From Oxyruncus cristatus (taxonomy: Eukaryota; Chordata; Aves; Passeriformes; Cotingidae): DNA of 64,000 nt. The notes below the pieces were generated by a model. The model was not told the origin of the DNA. It saw nothing but the letters and a program-made list of their open reading frames with translations, and ran no database searches. The translations under genes and the position numbers were made by a program. The DNA lies in NCBI GenBank assembly GCA_013399855.1, contig VXAY01006782.1, positions 124,001-188,000 on the forward strand, in the 5' to 3' direction. This document shows, one piece after another, positions 48,431 to 62,800 of this stretch (position 1 is its first letter; each line of letters starts with the position of its first letter).

Positions 48431-51400
48431 GATAAAACTGTCTGTCACTGGGGGATTTCCACTTTGCTTTTTGCCAACTAGGTTGCCCTGGCTGTGCACA
48501 GCAACTCTGATCCGTTCAAATTTTTTGTCTCTTCCTCTTTTCTTTTCACCCACACTCTGAATCATGAAGGCAGCCACGCGATCTTACTTCTCTACATGTC
48601 TAGACTGAAATTAGGCACCAGTACGTACTTTATTCACCTCATTGCTTCTGCCTACCAGCAAGACTTTACTTACAGGTAGCTGAACCATATCTGCAAACCC
48701 TATGATGCCACTGGCAAGCCAGGAGGGGGCAAACTCACTCTCTCATGCCCATGTGCTCCAGAAAGTCTGCAAGACATAAGTGAAGGCATCCACAGCAAGG
48801 TACTTTCCAGGCCTCAGACTCCTAGAAAGTGATTTGTGTCCCTTTATGAAGCAACCTCAATGGCTAGTAGGCTGTTGTGCTATTGATACAGGTCATGTGT
48901 TAGAGAGATAAATTAGCCATCTACCTGGGTATAGAAAACCATTGCACCACAAATGCACAGTGAGTATATCATCATTCTCGTAATAACACATTAGCATTCC
49001 CCTCTTAGCTGTAGTCTGTGTTATCCCCATTTTTCATATCACACATCCTCTTTTGTAACACCTGAAAGAATTTCTTTACTGCCAGGAAAAAATAAAAGAC
49101 ACCAGTATTACAATGCATGCTTATTCTCAGGCACCTGCAGAATCTGATGTTTTGACATTAAAGTCTCTGGCAATCAGTTAGTCATTTCACAAAGACTGAA
49201 TTAACACTGTCAAAGATTTATTGTTTTAAGTCCTTTCTATCACACATCCATTCACTTTGCCAAGCAGAGTCTTTTAATAATTCCGTTCAGACTCTCAGTA
49301 CCACTGCTGTCACTGCTGTTCTTACACAGGTAGTACAATCAATAGATGGATGGACAAAAATTAAATCATTTAATGGATTCTGGTTGAGTTGATTTGGGTC
49401 ACAGGATTGCCCAATGCTTCTGCATTACTTCATATTCCTGTACGGCCACAACAATGCATGTTTCCACTTGGTTGCTATCCCACAGCAGAAGATGTGGACT
49501 GGTTAGATGTCATGTGGAGTTAGTAAAGAAGCTTCTGCTACATCTGGTCAAAACCACAGAGGTTTCTTTTTGCCTTCTTGGTTACTACAGCTAGCAGTCA
49601 AAATCATTTATCTAAACATGCTCCTTTCTTTCTCTGGAGAGGATCATGCCCTTTTACAAGCGTACATTTACTTTCTTGGTATAAGCCTTGATATGCAACA
49701 TAGTCCTATGACAGAGTACACAAGCCTTCGTTTCAATGCCTTAGCTCACACTGAAAAGGTAGCATTTACCAAACATTGTTGTGCTGTGGGGAAAGGAAAG
49801 GCTGCAACAATTTGTTCTCCTGACTTTAGTAAAAATGGAGGCCTAATCCTGGAGTCATAAGCAGAACTATACCAAGTTCCCTAGATCTTAGCAAAGCATG
49901 CATTCCTGGGTGTTGAAATAGAGGTCTGGAACTTATTTTGAGGTTTGATAGCTGGAAGTTGGAAGAGGACCATTCCCAGTCATGAGTGAGTTACCTGGAT
50001 CTTCCATGGGGCTGCTGTAAATTAACTGACAGAACAAGACTTCTCTAATTTCCCAACTGTTGGCTTAGCAGAAAACAAGGGTGATTTAAAGGCCCCTGTT
50101 TTCTGATATTGTTCTCTGCTGAAATCAAAGAACCATTTATCCCTCTCTCATATTGTCAGATATGGAAATCTGACTGGGGGTGGGGCCTTATGGATGCTAC
50201 CAAAACCAAGAAATTTACATTATTTAATATGTTGAGAGCTCTTTGTCTGAATGGAGTATGTGAAAAAGTCCATGCAAGCTATAGCAAGCAAGTTACTTGA
50301 CAGAGAAGCCGGAAATTGCTGTTCAAGACACTTCTTTACCAGGAGTCTGGTAGCACAAATTATAGCTGCTCTATGCTGCTAGAAAGCCAGTGGAAAGCTA
50401 AGGTAGAAACACCTGAGAAAGTTATTGAATTACATAAAAAATGTAAATATGTCATTGAAACACATGAGAGACACAGCTGACACTGTGCTAAATATTATGG
50501 TCTACTACAGAAATATGTAATTGTATGCATGCTTATTGCACTGTGCATAATCACAGATTTTTAATTTTTTTACAATGTTTTATTTACCTGATAGCATGAA
50601 ATGGTTTGGAGTAAATAAGCTTTTTAATCTGTTTCTAATTAGCATGCTATACTTCTGAATCAGGAATAAAAGGAATTAATAAATGTTTCAAAAATTGGAT
50701 TGAATTTAAGATAAATTAGAATAGAGCCATTATAGTCCTTTGAGTAAGTATTCAGAAATTAAATTATAAATGTATTTGAAATGTTAATCATTTACCCAAC
50801 AGGCTATAACTGCTTGAAATGCACCATTACAATTTGTCATGTAAATTCATATTTTAACATGGAATAAAAGTGGTGTGGGGGGGAAGGGTACTGTGTATGG
50901 GCAGTCATACCTGTTGCAGAGCAGCATTGATTCCCCTTGATAATTTCAGAATCTGTTTAAAACTTGAACAAAGGAAAACACTGAGAAAATCTGTAACTGA
51001 CCAATATAATATTCTTTTTAAAAAGTACTCCTTGCACAACTTACAAAGACAAGTTAAAAATGTCAGATTATATCATGATCAATAGAAGAAGCCAAATGTA
51101 TTCAGTGATGCAACACTATATATATCTTAAATACTTCTGTCTTCTTACCAGTCTCACTGAGCACAGCCATCGAGTCTGCCTATCTTCACAGAACGCTGAT
51201 GAGCCACAGAAATGTCACTTTTCATTGATTACAGACAAGAAACAAAATATACACGATGAGATCCTCTAATAATTTCAGCAGCTAAATCTCTCCACCTCCC
51301 TACAGTGCCCACTCGCTTTCCACCTTATCATAAAATTCTTGTGCCACTATTACTCTCCTTGCTGGAATAGGCACATGGGCAGGCAGGGTGTCTGCTCTCA

Positions 51401-52254
51401 TCACAGACAGTCTGAGAGGTGCCCTCACAGAGCAGCTCAGCTGTGGTATAGAGCCAAAAGCAGTGGAACATTCCTTCATTGCAGGTTGCCCTGCTCAGGA
51501 GGTAAAAATGATTCCCTGCTGGCTCTGTAAGTCAGGATCTCAGCAGCTTGAGGCAGGGAGTAAGCTAAGGTTGTGATGTTCTGACTCTGATGCAGTGCAA
51601 AAGGCAGCACATAGGAACCCACTAAGTGCAAAGAAGGAGAAGAATTTTGGCCTTGCATGTTATAAACTTCAGTAGTTTTATTGAAAGCCTCTTGATATTT
51701 GATGTTACAGACTGCTGGGTACATGATGAAGTCTTCCTATGTAACATCTTAGATGTTACACCCCTGTGATTACAGAATTAATCACACAAACAGATCACAA
51801 AGGTTTTTTAAAAAAGATACAGGCCCGCATACTGTCTGTAAAAGCAAACCCTTGATTTGTTTAGAAACTGACTAGTTATTCTGATCACTACTTCCTTGTA
51901 TCCTCTCTATTGACAGGTTGTGCCATTAGGGCTTTGATAACAGTTAGCAAACTCTCCTCTACTGTCAGTATAGGTGGCTGTTACCTTGCTGTTTTCTAGA
52001 CAAATCGGGACCGACCTCCCACTGCTTTCATACTAATAAGGCAGTAAATGGTCATTACTTCATATCTCCCCATTGTAGAAACAAGATATATCTCCTGTTC
52101 AGGAAAACAATTTAGGTACAGCTTAAGGGTTGAGATACAGTAAAGGAGAGATTCATGAAATGACATCTCCTGCCAAGCATCACTTTCGGCTTTCAAAGTC
52201 AGAACAGAAATCTTGAAAATACCTATTTATTTTTCACCGTAAATCTAGCTACAG
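48431..52254. other. Gene-free stretch
   Basis: No gene recognised. The interval 50520-50790 is very AT-rich and carries several TAAT-type homeodomain-like sites, including 'ctaattagcatgc' at about 50635-50647. This is suggestive of, but not evidence for, a conserved enhancer. The frames at 49507-49860 (117 codons) and 51388-51576 have no recognised motif. Confidence 0.5.
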
Positions 52255-52554
52255 TTCAAAACTGTACATACAGATCTGTATGTATCTGCAGCAAGACATA
52301 CCTCAAATACATCAGGAGCATCCCAATATTTAGACTATGCTACTCACAGCTACAGTGAGATTCACCTATCTCTCAGGCCGAGCTTCACTGAGGATCTGAA
52401 TATGACTACACTGCATCCCGACTGCTCCACAGCTGGTGTCCGGAAGATGAAGGACAGAGCTACCGTCCACCCTCTGGCTGAAGATATTGGACCACCCATC
52501 TTCTCCACAGAGCCCGAGCTGCTAAAACACAGACCAATCAATGTGTACAAGAAT
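52255..52554 (+). other. Candidate coding exon of unknown gene (300 bases)
   Basis: A stretch of 100 codons stays open between an acceptor-like CAG at 52252-52254, preceded by T-rich 'ctatttatttttcacc', and a donor-like AAT|GTGAGA with GT at 52555-52556. Length is an exact multiple of three in the open phase, so it would be a symmetric exon. An upstream in-frame TAG lies at 52246-52248 and the frame stops at 52585-52587. The peptide is mixed, polar and not low-complexity (for example IGPPIFSTEPELLKHRPINV), and codon choice in its second half favours CTG, AAG, GTC and ATC. I do not recognise the family. Open frames of this size occur by chance in 64 kb, and no second exon was found, so confidence is low. 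Confidence 0.22.
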
Positions 52555-52587
52555 GTGAGAGTCTCGTCCCTTGCATGGGATAACTAG

Positions 52588-53756
52588 GTATTTAACAGAA
52601 AGGAAGGGGAAAGTAAGAGAAGCCGTGACTCTCGGGGTCTTGCTGCACTGAGTGCTTAACATAAAAGTCCCCAGCACAGAAACTAGGGAAAAGCTCCTCT
52701 GTTGTGCCAAGTGTCCAAGTCACTAGGCCTGGTACTATCTCAAGTTCAACAGATAAATTTTTTGCTTCATACCATAGTGGAGGATGTTGGTGGGACAGAT
52801 TGAGGCTGTTGCATTCACAGCATCACGCTGCTACTAGCAGGATTATTCTGCTGGATTCAAATCTCCACGGGTGCTGGGAGAAGCTAAAGGTTGGTCTTTG
52901 GCACTTAAACAGACTATGCTAGTTGGTATGCCATTGTCTAAGAAGGACATGATGCTCATGTTCTATTAGCTATGTTTTATGCACAGCCTGTTTTTGAGAA
53001 CATCTGTGAAATCAAAGCCCTGTGCTTTTGAGACAACAAGGTAAAGAGGCTTGAGTAAAGTGCCAGGCCACTCAGAAATATCAAGATCAAAACACTTATG
53101 CACAGGCTGCAGATAAAATGTGAATTTCTCTGGCAGGAATTTTGGCTTCTATGTTCTTTAGATACTTCCAAGGCTGGAGCAGGTGCAAGCATCTATGAGA
53201 ATAAAGATTTTGGATCTGGGACCCTTGTATGGCATATTAGGACTTACAAGTCACAGCTAAGTGACTGTGGCTTCCACTAAAAACCACTAAAACACCAGAA
53301 TACCTCTGTGGATCCTGCCCTAGAGAAAAAAAATACAGTCTTTAAATTCCTTCCTACCCCTGAGCCTCCCAGAGGAGCAAGGCAATTATTTACAAAATCA
53401 ATTGTCCCTTGACAGGGAGGATTTTTTTTTTATATCCTTTTTCATTCCCAGTTCCACTCTTGTGCCTTTCTTCAGGACTTGTGCCTTTCTTCACGCTGCT
53501 GCCTAAACAATATACACCAGGCATATTTAAGTTCACTGTTCCCCACAGGGAACTCTTGCAATTAACTTGCTGTCCTGGTGTGTGGATGAGTAAATTAGGA
53601 ATGGACAAACAGTTGATTTGTATTTATGGTGAGCAACTACTGTGAAGTCTAAAAAAAAGTATTATGAGTAGGCAAAAGAAGCAAAAACAAAAACAAAGAA
53701 AAAGAAAATCTGCTTTAGGAAGAAAGACAGATTTTTAAATGTCCAATGAAGATTTA
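52588..53756. other. No gene recognised
   Basis: No partner exon for the candidate at 52.3-52.5 kb was found by eye in this flank. The frames at 53098-53280 and 53409-53645 have no motif. Confidence 0.55.
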
Positions 53757-53812
53757 GGCCAGGTCTTCAGGTTGAATTCACTGGTGTAACACAGTTGACT
53801 TCAGTTTTTATC
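53757..53812 (+). repeat. Possible fragment of an ancient amniote repeat
   Basis: The phrase 'gaattcactggtgtaacacag' followed by 'ttgacttcagttttta' recalls an old interspersed repeat seen in birds, turtles and crocodilians, in which 'cactggtgtaa' and 'tgacttcaatgg' occur together. The match is short and recalled rather than searched. Confidence 0.2.
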
Positions 53813-56800
53813 AGAGGAATCTAATTATGAAATATTCTAAGGTTGGTCTTTTTTATTTTTCTCCTATCATGATGAAAAAGAAAGTAGTAACATTAAGTAG
53901 GGGAAGATTATTGTAATATCCCTGATGCATACAATCTTGGTTTGTCAGAGGTTGAATCCTTTCTTTCTGCTTTTTACTTTATTTTACAGTTCATAGCTGA
54001 TGAAAACTTTCATGTCCGGTCTTACTGCTGGTTGAACAGCTCCGAAACTCAAGATGCAAGGTTTGTGTTTCTTTAGAAGGCTGCATGCTGTGCTCCTAAT
54101 AAAAATACCTCATTCTTGCTCACCCTGACAGGAATATTTAAATGCATCCATCACTGACAAAGCTCAAATCAAATCAGATATTAATCAAAGGCTTCATTTT
54201 TTCTCTCTTCTTTTAATTCGAAAGAGCTATAACAATAGAATAAAATCATCAAGAGAAAAATCAGTCCTGGTGAAGAAAATGTACATCAAAACTACTGGAG
54301 ATGTTTTTTCCAAAGGCAGTGCCCACATCATTATCTTCTACCCTATTATTTCTCCTACCTTCCTTCATTGCATGAATTAATTTGAGGTTCATAAAGGTGG
54401 GCCCAGGGGCCATATGTAATTTCCTGGGTTTTATGGTACAAGTCCTGAGAAAGCACCAATGCCTCAACACCAAAAGCTGACCCAGAAAACACAGCAAAAG
54501 TCATGCCTGTAGATAGAGACTCAGCTTTTTAAAGAGCCAGAACCCTAAAAGCCTGTGTGATTCACTGTAGTAATTGTGGAGGTTAGTCACTCTAGCAGGT
54601 TAAGTTACATGACAGTACTTACTGTTTCTCATCCCTAAAATACAAAGTACTTTTCTCTTAGTTCCTTGTATTTGCACAGATCCCCAGGTCTTGGACTGAC
54701 ACAGCAGAAGTAGCTCTTCATAACAAGTGAGATATTTTAGATGGTTCTTTCCCCTTACAGGTTAAAAAATAGAGAATTACAGAATGAATGCCTATATGCT
54801 TATACATGTATACACACACAGTTACACAGACAGAGAAAAATTGCTTGAGTATTCCACATCTCTCCCCATCCCCTCCCTTTCCCCCAGTTTCTACTGGTTT
54901 ACATCAAGAAAACCATCCTAAAAGATAATTTTATTTTATCCCGCTGCTTGTACAAGTAGACAGTACTGCTATGAGAAGGATGCAGTTTTCAATTACCAAT
55001 TTTCATTGTTTCATTGGCTAATCAGGAACAGAATGAATAGGCCAATGCCAGTAGCAGAAGGCAAAAAATATACCCCCCACATGTATGGACACTGAGTTTT
55101 CCCTGTCCCTCTAAAGGGCTGTGTGAATGCCTGAGTGCTCCAGCCCTGCATAAAAGGCCCTCATGCTACATTTTTATTTAGAAGAAGACCAGTTGAGAGC
55201 AGAAAGGCACCCACACAAGTTTCCTTTCCTACATTCCTTCCAGGGTATTTTGGAATTGCATTTCACACTTTTGTTTTGCATAAGCTGTTCAGCATCCCTG
55301 ACTCTGCTTCTCCTAATGGTTCAGCACACTTTCTGAGTAAAGTGATACACATTGCATTTTATTTTTCACACAGAGATCAAGACAAGGGGCTTTAGATTAT
55401 ACAAAGAAAAGGAGCTTTAGATTATACTATGCAGGCAACCCTCTGTATTTATCAGTATAGTTCCTTTGGAATCAAAAAGCTACACCATTAACTGGCTGAA
55501 TATTTGGCCATATTTAAAATTCAGGTGTAAAACTTACTGCTGATGAGCACTGGAGCAGCTTTAAATAGTAAACATGATATGTGGAAAATATGGATATGTT
55601 TTAAACTTTCATAACTGAAGATCTACAACTCCCTTGCACTCTCTTTCTCTGTCTAGCATAAAGAAACATCACTTTGCTATACATAGTGAGATGGATATGT
55701 ACTGCATCTGGGGCAAGGTTTTCTCTGCAGGTGAGTGACATAAATCCGAAGCTCTTTTAGAATTGAAGTTTTCTAGCAGATCTTAGAAAACAGTTTCAGA
55801 CAGGTTTTGATGTCCAGATTACAACAGCAAGGTGTAAAGAGAGGTGCCTCTTATTTTTTTAAGCAATATTTTAAAGTGAAGGCAACATTATTTAGTGGTT
55901 CTTGTTTATTCAGGTCCAAGTTCAAGTTTCCACTACAAGAATATTTCTTATGCAAAAACAATGCAGGAAAAGAAATGCAGCCAAGAAAGCATGCAGTCTT
56001 GATAGGTAGGGTATCAAAAATATATATATCCCATATCCATACAAAACTGGGCATAAACTTTTTTTTTTTTTTCTTAGAATGAAACACATCTTGTCAGGTT
56101 GTCCACCTCAGAAAAAATCTCCCTTATTCTACCCTGTTCTCCCCAAGGATCACTTGCCCTTCAGCTCCCAGTCACATAATGACAGTAACCCTATAGATAT
56201 TCCTCTCATGGGAAAGCATATTTTTAGTTGTGTTTTAGGAGATCCAGTACCTTGTACTCAACCAACTCTCTGCATTTACAATCAACAAAGATTGAAGAAC
56301 CCACAGTTCACAGAATCTCTATAGCAAAAGAAGGAGAAGCACCTTTTCCTGAAAGAACCATGAGAAGCTACAGCAGATAATTCCCATTTTCAGCTTTGCA
56401 AGGACACCTGGACAGAAATAGCAACAATTGCAACAGGAAAACAGAAGTGACATCTATAAGTACTGGAAGATATACCACTCGTGGATGGTAAGTGAGTCCT
56501 ATATGGGATCAGATGACCACACATGACCTGCACAGATCACCTCTTCTGTCCCTGGGCTTGTTCTGTGCCCAAGCAGATAATGGCTCCCTGCACCATCTGC
56601 TAGGAACTTGAAGCGCTGCGGAATGAAATGGTGAAATATCCAAAGGATGCTGGGCAAAGCAGAAGCAGCTTTCAGCTGCTGATGAGCTTGGAAAGACATG
56701 CAAGACTATGACATTTTTCCATGGAGGCTCAGCTCCAAAGACATTCTAGTTGTTGTTGCAAAAATAGACTAACGGGCTAGAGTATTCACACAGTGTCACT

Positions 56801-59800
56801 AGACACTGCCTCTCACTCATCTAGTTCTGTGCAAGGCTTAAGTTGTTACCTCAGCACCAGTTTTACAAGTCTAACCATGCTGGAGAGGCTATGCTTTTCT
56901 CCCCAGGATAGCCTGAGCCTCAGGAATTTGGTGCATTGGTCCATGGAGTCTTGAGAAGCAGAAGCTGCCATGGTCACTCACTCTTGTGTCAAGGACTATC
57001 CATTCAGCCTCTCCTCCAGTAAACAACCAAGCTGAGGTCAGTGAACTTCACTGTGGCACATCAGTGTTTTTGTCATGTTCATGAGGGAAGAACCCCTATC
57101 AGTACACCTAACTGGTCCTTTCCTTCCATTGGGCCTATTCCAGTTTCCTGACTATTTCTCTGCCTTAGCAATCCATTTAAAGACAGCCATGCTTCACTGA
57201 AAGTTGCTGTTAACAAACCTTTGTGTTGATGCAGGACGGCATCCTCAAGATGTAAAAGATATGAACAAATACCCAGGCATGATTTCTATATTTTCTCAGA
57301 GCAAAGCAGCCTCACCCTTTTTCCTCTGTTCCTTCCCTCTCATTCATCCTTTCCCACATCAAATGCACCAATTTATCGTTGACTATTCTTCAGGGAATTA
57401 ATGCTTCCAGCAAAGCACTGCAGTGACAGGCATGCTGTGGAGAGATGTTCAAAGATTTCCCAAAATGGCAGTGATAAGGACATTTTTAAAGGAGGGATGT
57501 GACCTATGACGGGAAGCATGCCAGGCTGCAATTTCCTGCAACAACCAAAGGGCCACTAAAACCACAACTCTCACCTTTCTTCTCATTATTTTTAGATTCG
57601 AACCAACTTAAGGCAATTACTGCATGATTAATGCTGAAGCATTTTAGGGACAATACATTGCTGACAAATTGGTATAGTATCCTAAGGGTGTCTTTATTGT
57701 AATTAAAGAGGGAGTCAAGAGCTGTTCAGGCAAGAGGTTCAGATTAAAAAATAAAAAAAAATTAAAAATCCCAGAATAGACTATGAAGAAAGACAGTCAT
57801 TACAAAACAAAGTTTCTTTGGAGCATGGTATAAATGTGTTTCCAGTTGCAGAGCTGACAGACAAACAGAAATTGTGCAATTTTATTTGGTTTTATTTAAG
57901 TTTTCTTGCCCTCTCAGGAAAATTTTGAGCCATTCAGAGAGCTCACCGATGTGAAACAATACAGGACAGATTCAATCCCTTGTATGCTGTGGGTTGGGAC
58001 AGACTTGAAATCTACAGAGGAAATGCCTCTTTGCACAGGATTTGATATTTGATGAACTAAGTGTGCATATTTTGTAAATTCAATCAGACTTTCATCTTTT
58101 AGCACAAGCTTTTTTGGTTTGGTGGTTTTTTTGATTATTTAGTAAAAGACCCAAGAATATCTTGGGGGGAAAAACCACTTTCTAGTGGAATGCGGTGGTC
58201 ATTAGTTTAGAGTCTTAAATCAGCTTTCCATGAGTGAAAGTCAACTGGCTTTACTGTTTTTAAAACTGAAATGTGAATGAGAGATCTATAGAAATACCCC
58301 GTTTCAGTACAATCAGTCGATTAAGCAATCTCATTGTTCAAACACTGCTAAATGTCTTGCAGTGATGAGATTTTAAACATCAATACAGTTTTTAAAAGTC
58401 AGTATATTACTTTCTCCTCTGGAAGTTTATTGCAGTCTATCTACACTGGAATTAGAGGACTCCTGCTGAGCAGTAAATGCATTGAAACTGAATATCATGA
58501 AGAAGATCAAGCAGTTCAACCCAGCCATTGAGCCTAGTCATCATGAAGGATTCCTTTGCTTGATGGGAAACCTCCAAACTCTTTGCTAGTGTGTCCAAAT
58601 GAGGGCAGCTGTGGATAACTGGAGGCAAGGTTATGGGTTACAGAGCAGTTTCTCCTGGAAAGAGGTGTAACAGAGACTCAACTAAAATATCTCAAATTAG
58701 GAAGGTCTATGGGAAAACTATCAGGTACAGCCTCTGGGTTCTCACAAAGTACTAAAAGGTTTTCACACATTAAATTAATTGCTGGTTCACTTAAAATCAA
58801 TAAAATATTTCCCTAGCACTTCAGTCAGCTTGCCAGAGGGTGCCATTGAATCAACAGACTAGGCTGAATTTTTAATAATTTCATGATCTCTGAAGCATCA
58901 AATATATTACAGGAGGTGAGATAAGCCCTCAAAGGCCCTCTTCAGTAGTCTTTATTAGGAAATAGATTAGGAGAAAGACTGGAATGGATTCCTCTCTCTG
59001 ATACATTGATGCAAATAAAGAATGAAACTCTAAAGTACAAAAAACAATGCAAAATCTAAATCGGTCTACGTACTCTTTAAAACTGTATTGACAATTGTTA
59101 AATATATGACATCGTTTTCCTTTTTGATACCTTTTCTTAGCCAGCTCTTACATTTACTGCAATTTTTTTTTTTTAGCTTTGTTGCAGGAGTCTCAGTAAT
59201 TTACAAGAACAGTTTGCAAAGTACAAATACAGGCAGCAGGTAAAGGAGTTGGGCAGAGGAGGAAGCAAAATTACAGATGAAAGGGAAACAGAGCTCTGCC
59301 ATTGCCAACTAGGAAGGGGCAGAACTGTCTGAGATGCAGCTAGTAAATACTATGATTCCTCTCATGCTTTTTCGGGTTTAGGCAATTGTCTATCACTAAC
59401 GGGAGCTGAACAGAGAATTCAAATTCATTTTGGAGAGGATTTCAAGATTTCAAAAGTTAGATTCATCTGGACAAGATAAAAAGCTTCAACCATCACAGAA
59501 TTCTCTCCCAAAAGAACATTTTGACATGAATTTGGGTTTTTTCCCTATTCTATATCCTCATTTAAAATCCGATGCAATTTTGAAAAGAAAAATTAGAATG
59601 TTGCGATTAAAAGAAAACAATGCAGTATTATGAAGATATTCACTCTTTTCCCCCTCCAGCCCCCCTGCCCCATTATTTTTTTTTTCTGTAATCTTGGGGA
59701 AGTAAGCATAATTAGACACATTAATTTGAAAGAAAGGTATTTTCCAAGGCAAAAGGGGCAGTCAATGTTTTCTTTAAAATAGCTTATTGCTACTGCAAGT

Positions 59801-62800
59801 GAAAGTGGAACACCTAGAATACGCACTGGCATAAAATAGGGCTGATACATTGCTCCTAAATGCAATACTTGAGTGTGCATTCTCATGCAGAACTACTCTG
59901 GAGAATAGAAGGGAGTTTATCTAAAAAAAAAAAAAAAACCAAAAAAAACAAAAAAAAAAACCAAGTAGAATTTTTTACTTGCTACATTTCAGACCTTTTG
60001 AGGCAGTAGACAATACGGTAGTCAGCATTTATTCTTAGTTGACTAACTTAGTACATTAATGAACTTAGACTGTTCATTGACTGATGAGTTGCACCACTCC
60101 TGCCCAGTGGTACCTCCACAGTGATTTATAGGCACAAAGCAAATCTGAATCCCTTTACGAAATCTGTCATTGATGTGAAGGTGAAGCACTGCACCCTTTC
60201 AGAGGACAATCAAGCACACATATATAAAAAACTCAGAATACTAAATTTCTGAAGGACCTTGCCTTTTAGGCTCCAGTGATACTGGGTGGGCAGTGCCAAT
60301 GACTGCAGATACAGAACTCTATACACCTGCAGCACACTGCAGGGTCACAGTCTTAGGGTTGTCTTCCCACACAAAGTCTGAACTTAACACATAGACAGGA
60401 AGCACCAAGCTTTCTAGTAGACATGAGAATAAGCTGATACAATTTTGATAACAGTTTTAAAAAATAAGGGAATACTCAAATATATGTCTGAGGTCTGAGT
60501 ATTAGTTAACCTTTCACATTAAAAGCTAAGGACAGGGCAGAGTCGTAAGGTCTGTGTTTTACAAAAATTCATTTACATTGCAGTGGCAGATTTTCAAAGC
60601 ACAGGAAGACAATCTTTGCTCTAGAATGGAAAGTCAAAAAAGACAAATAGCAGTCACAGAAAGGAGTAACAATAAACAAATTATCTTAATGGTAATCTCA
60701 AGTAGCATTTGTTAATCACAAACTCTCTCCCCTCACCTTCCTTTTCTTTTATTTGTTAATTCACTTACTGCACTAGACTCACAAGTTGCAATGCACTGCA
60801 TTTATGCCTTTCTTCCCCCAACATTCAACTCTCTCTCTCTGTACCATTCATCCATGAGAGAGTTCTCCAGGATAGGTAAGAGATTTAGCCTGATAGAACT
60901 CCCTTATTCTGCCAAGATAGCAGGCACCTCCACCTATCATATAAATCCCTGGCAGGTCTCAAAACCTTTGCTTATCTCCCACCTAATCTCATAAACCTCT
61001 GCATTGCTGCCAGTCTGCATTGCCACATCCACCTAACCACTGACACCACCCAATAATGCATAAGCTGCTCGGGATTTTGGCTCAGCTTCTCAAAGGGATT
61101 CCCACAATGGTCAGAAGAACATTCTAAAACTGTTCATCTGTTAGTCTGGGCAGCAGAGCTAGGATAGACCAGCAACATGGAGCAGAGCTTTACTGAACCT
61201 ACAAGCTGGCAGCTGGGAGTACAGGGAAAATAGGTAGGGATTTAGAAGTCCTAAATAAGGATTCGAACCCCAATGTGGGGTAGAAACTGGACCTGAAACC
61301 TTCCATATCCCACGGAAGAGCTCAAAACAACCTATTCTCTTTGAGTAAAACAGTTCCCTTAAGTGCTCATTTACTTTGTGTTAGTAATGACAGAAGAGGG
61401 ACGAGGCTACCACAAACCTGGTGATTGTCCTTATCACTGGGCTATGTAATAAATCTCTCTCTTGTTTAATGAATATTTAATAATAACACTTCCTTTTCAC
61501 GCAGAGATGTCATGAGGAAAAAATTATTTTAGCTTGATAGGTGCTCAGATACCAGACAAGGGAAACCATCTAAAATATAATCAACTATCCAATAGATCTA
61601 GGGCATCAGAGACCAGAGAAAAGACACATTTAGATGGGACTAGAGGTTAATAGTACTGTATTTTATTTGGATAATGAAACAAGAAAGTCATGCCTTAAGT
61701 AAAAAGAGGAGTGAGAGAAGAAACAAAGGACTAAAATATTAAAATAGAGCAGAATGGAATTTTCAGTAAGTAATTTGACAGGGATGAAAACTCTGGTGAA
61801 TAAACAAACTTCTTGTTTATGTTTTCAAGCTCTTCACCATTAGCTGAACTCTTCATTGCCAAGTTGTTCAGCTGACAAGCGCATTGTTACACTTGCGAGA
61901 GAATGTAAGGATTTTAAGAAAATGTCTAACTCTTCAGTTCATCTCAGCAGGCTGAAAGTTCAGAGGGTAGGAAACCATTTACCATGTGAATAAACTGCAA
62001 AATGCCTTTGAAAATTACATTTTTAATTACAGTTGACATTTCTGAGCCTCCTGCTGATGGTATCTCTTTAAAAGAAAAAAAAAAAAACAAGAAAAAAAAC
62101 CCCACAACATAATTTAAGACAGGGAAAACACCATAAGAGAGACTGTAAAACAGTTCACAAGCTACTACTGATAGAGGCATTGACTTCACATTGCCACGCA
62201 CCAGTTTTCTCTAAACATCTCTCACGTATTAATGAACTTCATCTCATACAAAATCTCTGAATTAGCAAAGCAGCAGTATTCCTGATTTTCCAGGAGAGTT
62301 CAGGAACAAATTCTAACTCTTCAGCTCAGCTTTGCAATTGCATTACCATATTATTCCACCATCTTATTCAAACCTCTGTCTTTCTGTGGTTCCTCCAGTG
62401 TCAGGGATACACTCCTCAGCACTGAATACCTTCAGTGGAATGGGAAGCTGCCTTACCTGCTGCCCTCTTGGAGGTCTAGTCATAAGAAAAATGCTGCATA
62501 TGTAGAGGAAGGAGAATCAAGTGAAAATGAGAGATGTTCTCTGAGGCCAAGTCATTTGGGGCTGAGAGGACTGAAAGTCAGTCACTGTAGTTTGAACCTA
62601 GAGGTTAAGACCTAGAGGTTCAATTGCAATACTAGGCAACCTTAAAATAGTAGGTGGCCCACTCACTGTCTATGTCCATCACCTTCTCTTGCCCTTGTTT
62701 TTCAGCTACCAGACCAAGAGGTAGAAAGTCATGCAGAATATCTGACATGCCTGAACAATCTACAGAAGATCCCACACTCACACACTCAAAACTTTTTCAT

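Noticed and set aside
47948..48577. Overlapping frames of 139 (plus) and 129 (minus) codons
   Set aside because: Both strands are open over the same GC-rich, partly tandem-repeated island and neither contains a recognisable motif. Stop depletion from base composition explains them.
59922..59962. Poly-A-like tract as the tail of a processed retrocopy
   Set aside because: No gene-like sequence precedes it on either side, no target duplication is visible, and the A runs are interrupted by CC. It is better read as simple low complexity.
61240..61330. tRNA gene suggested by a perfect B-box match (minus strand GGGTTCGAATCC)
   Set aside because: A T-arm can be drawn with wobble pairs, but no matching acceptor stem, anticodon arm or good A box lies at the right distance upstream. 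A chance match or a MIR scrap is more likely.
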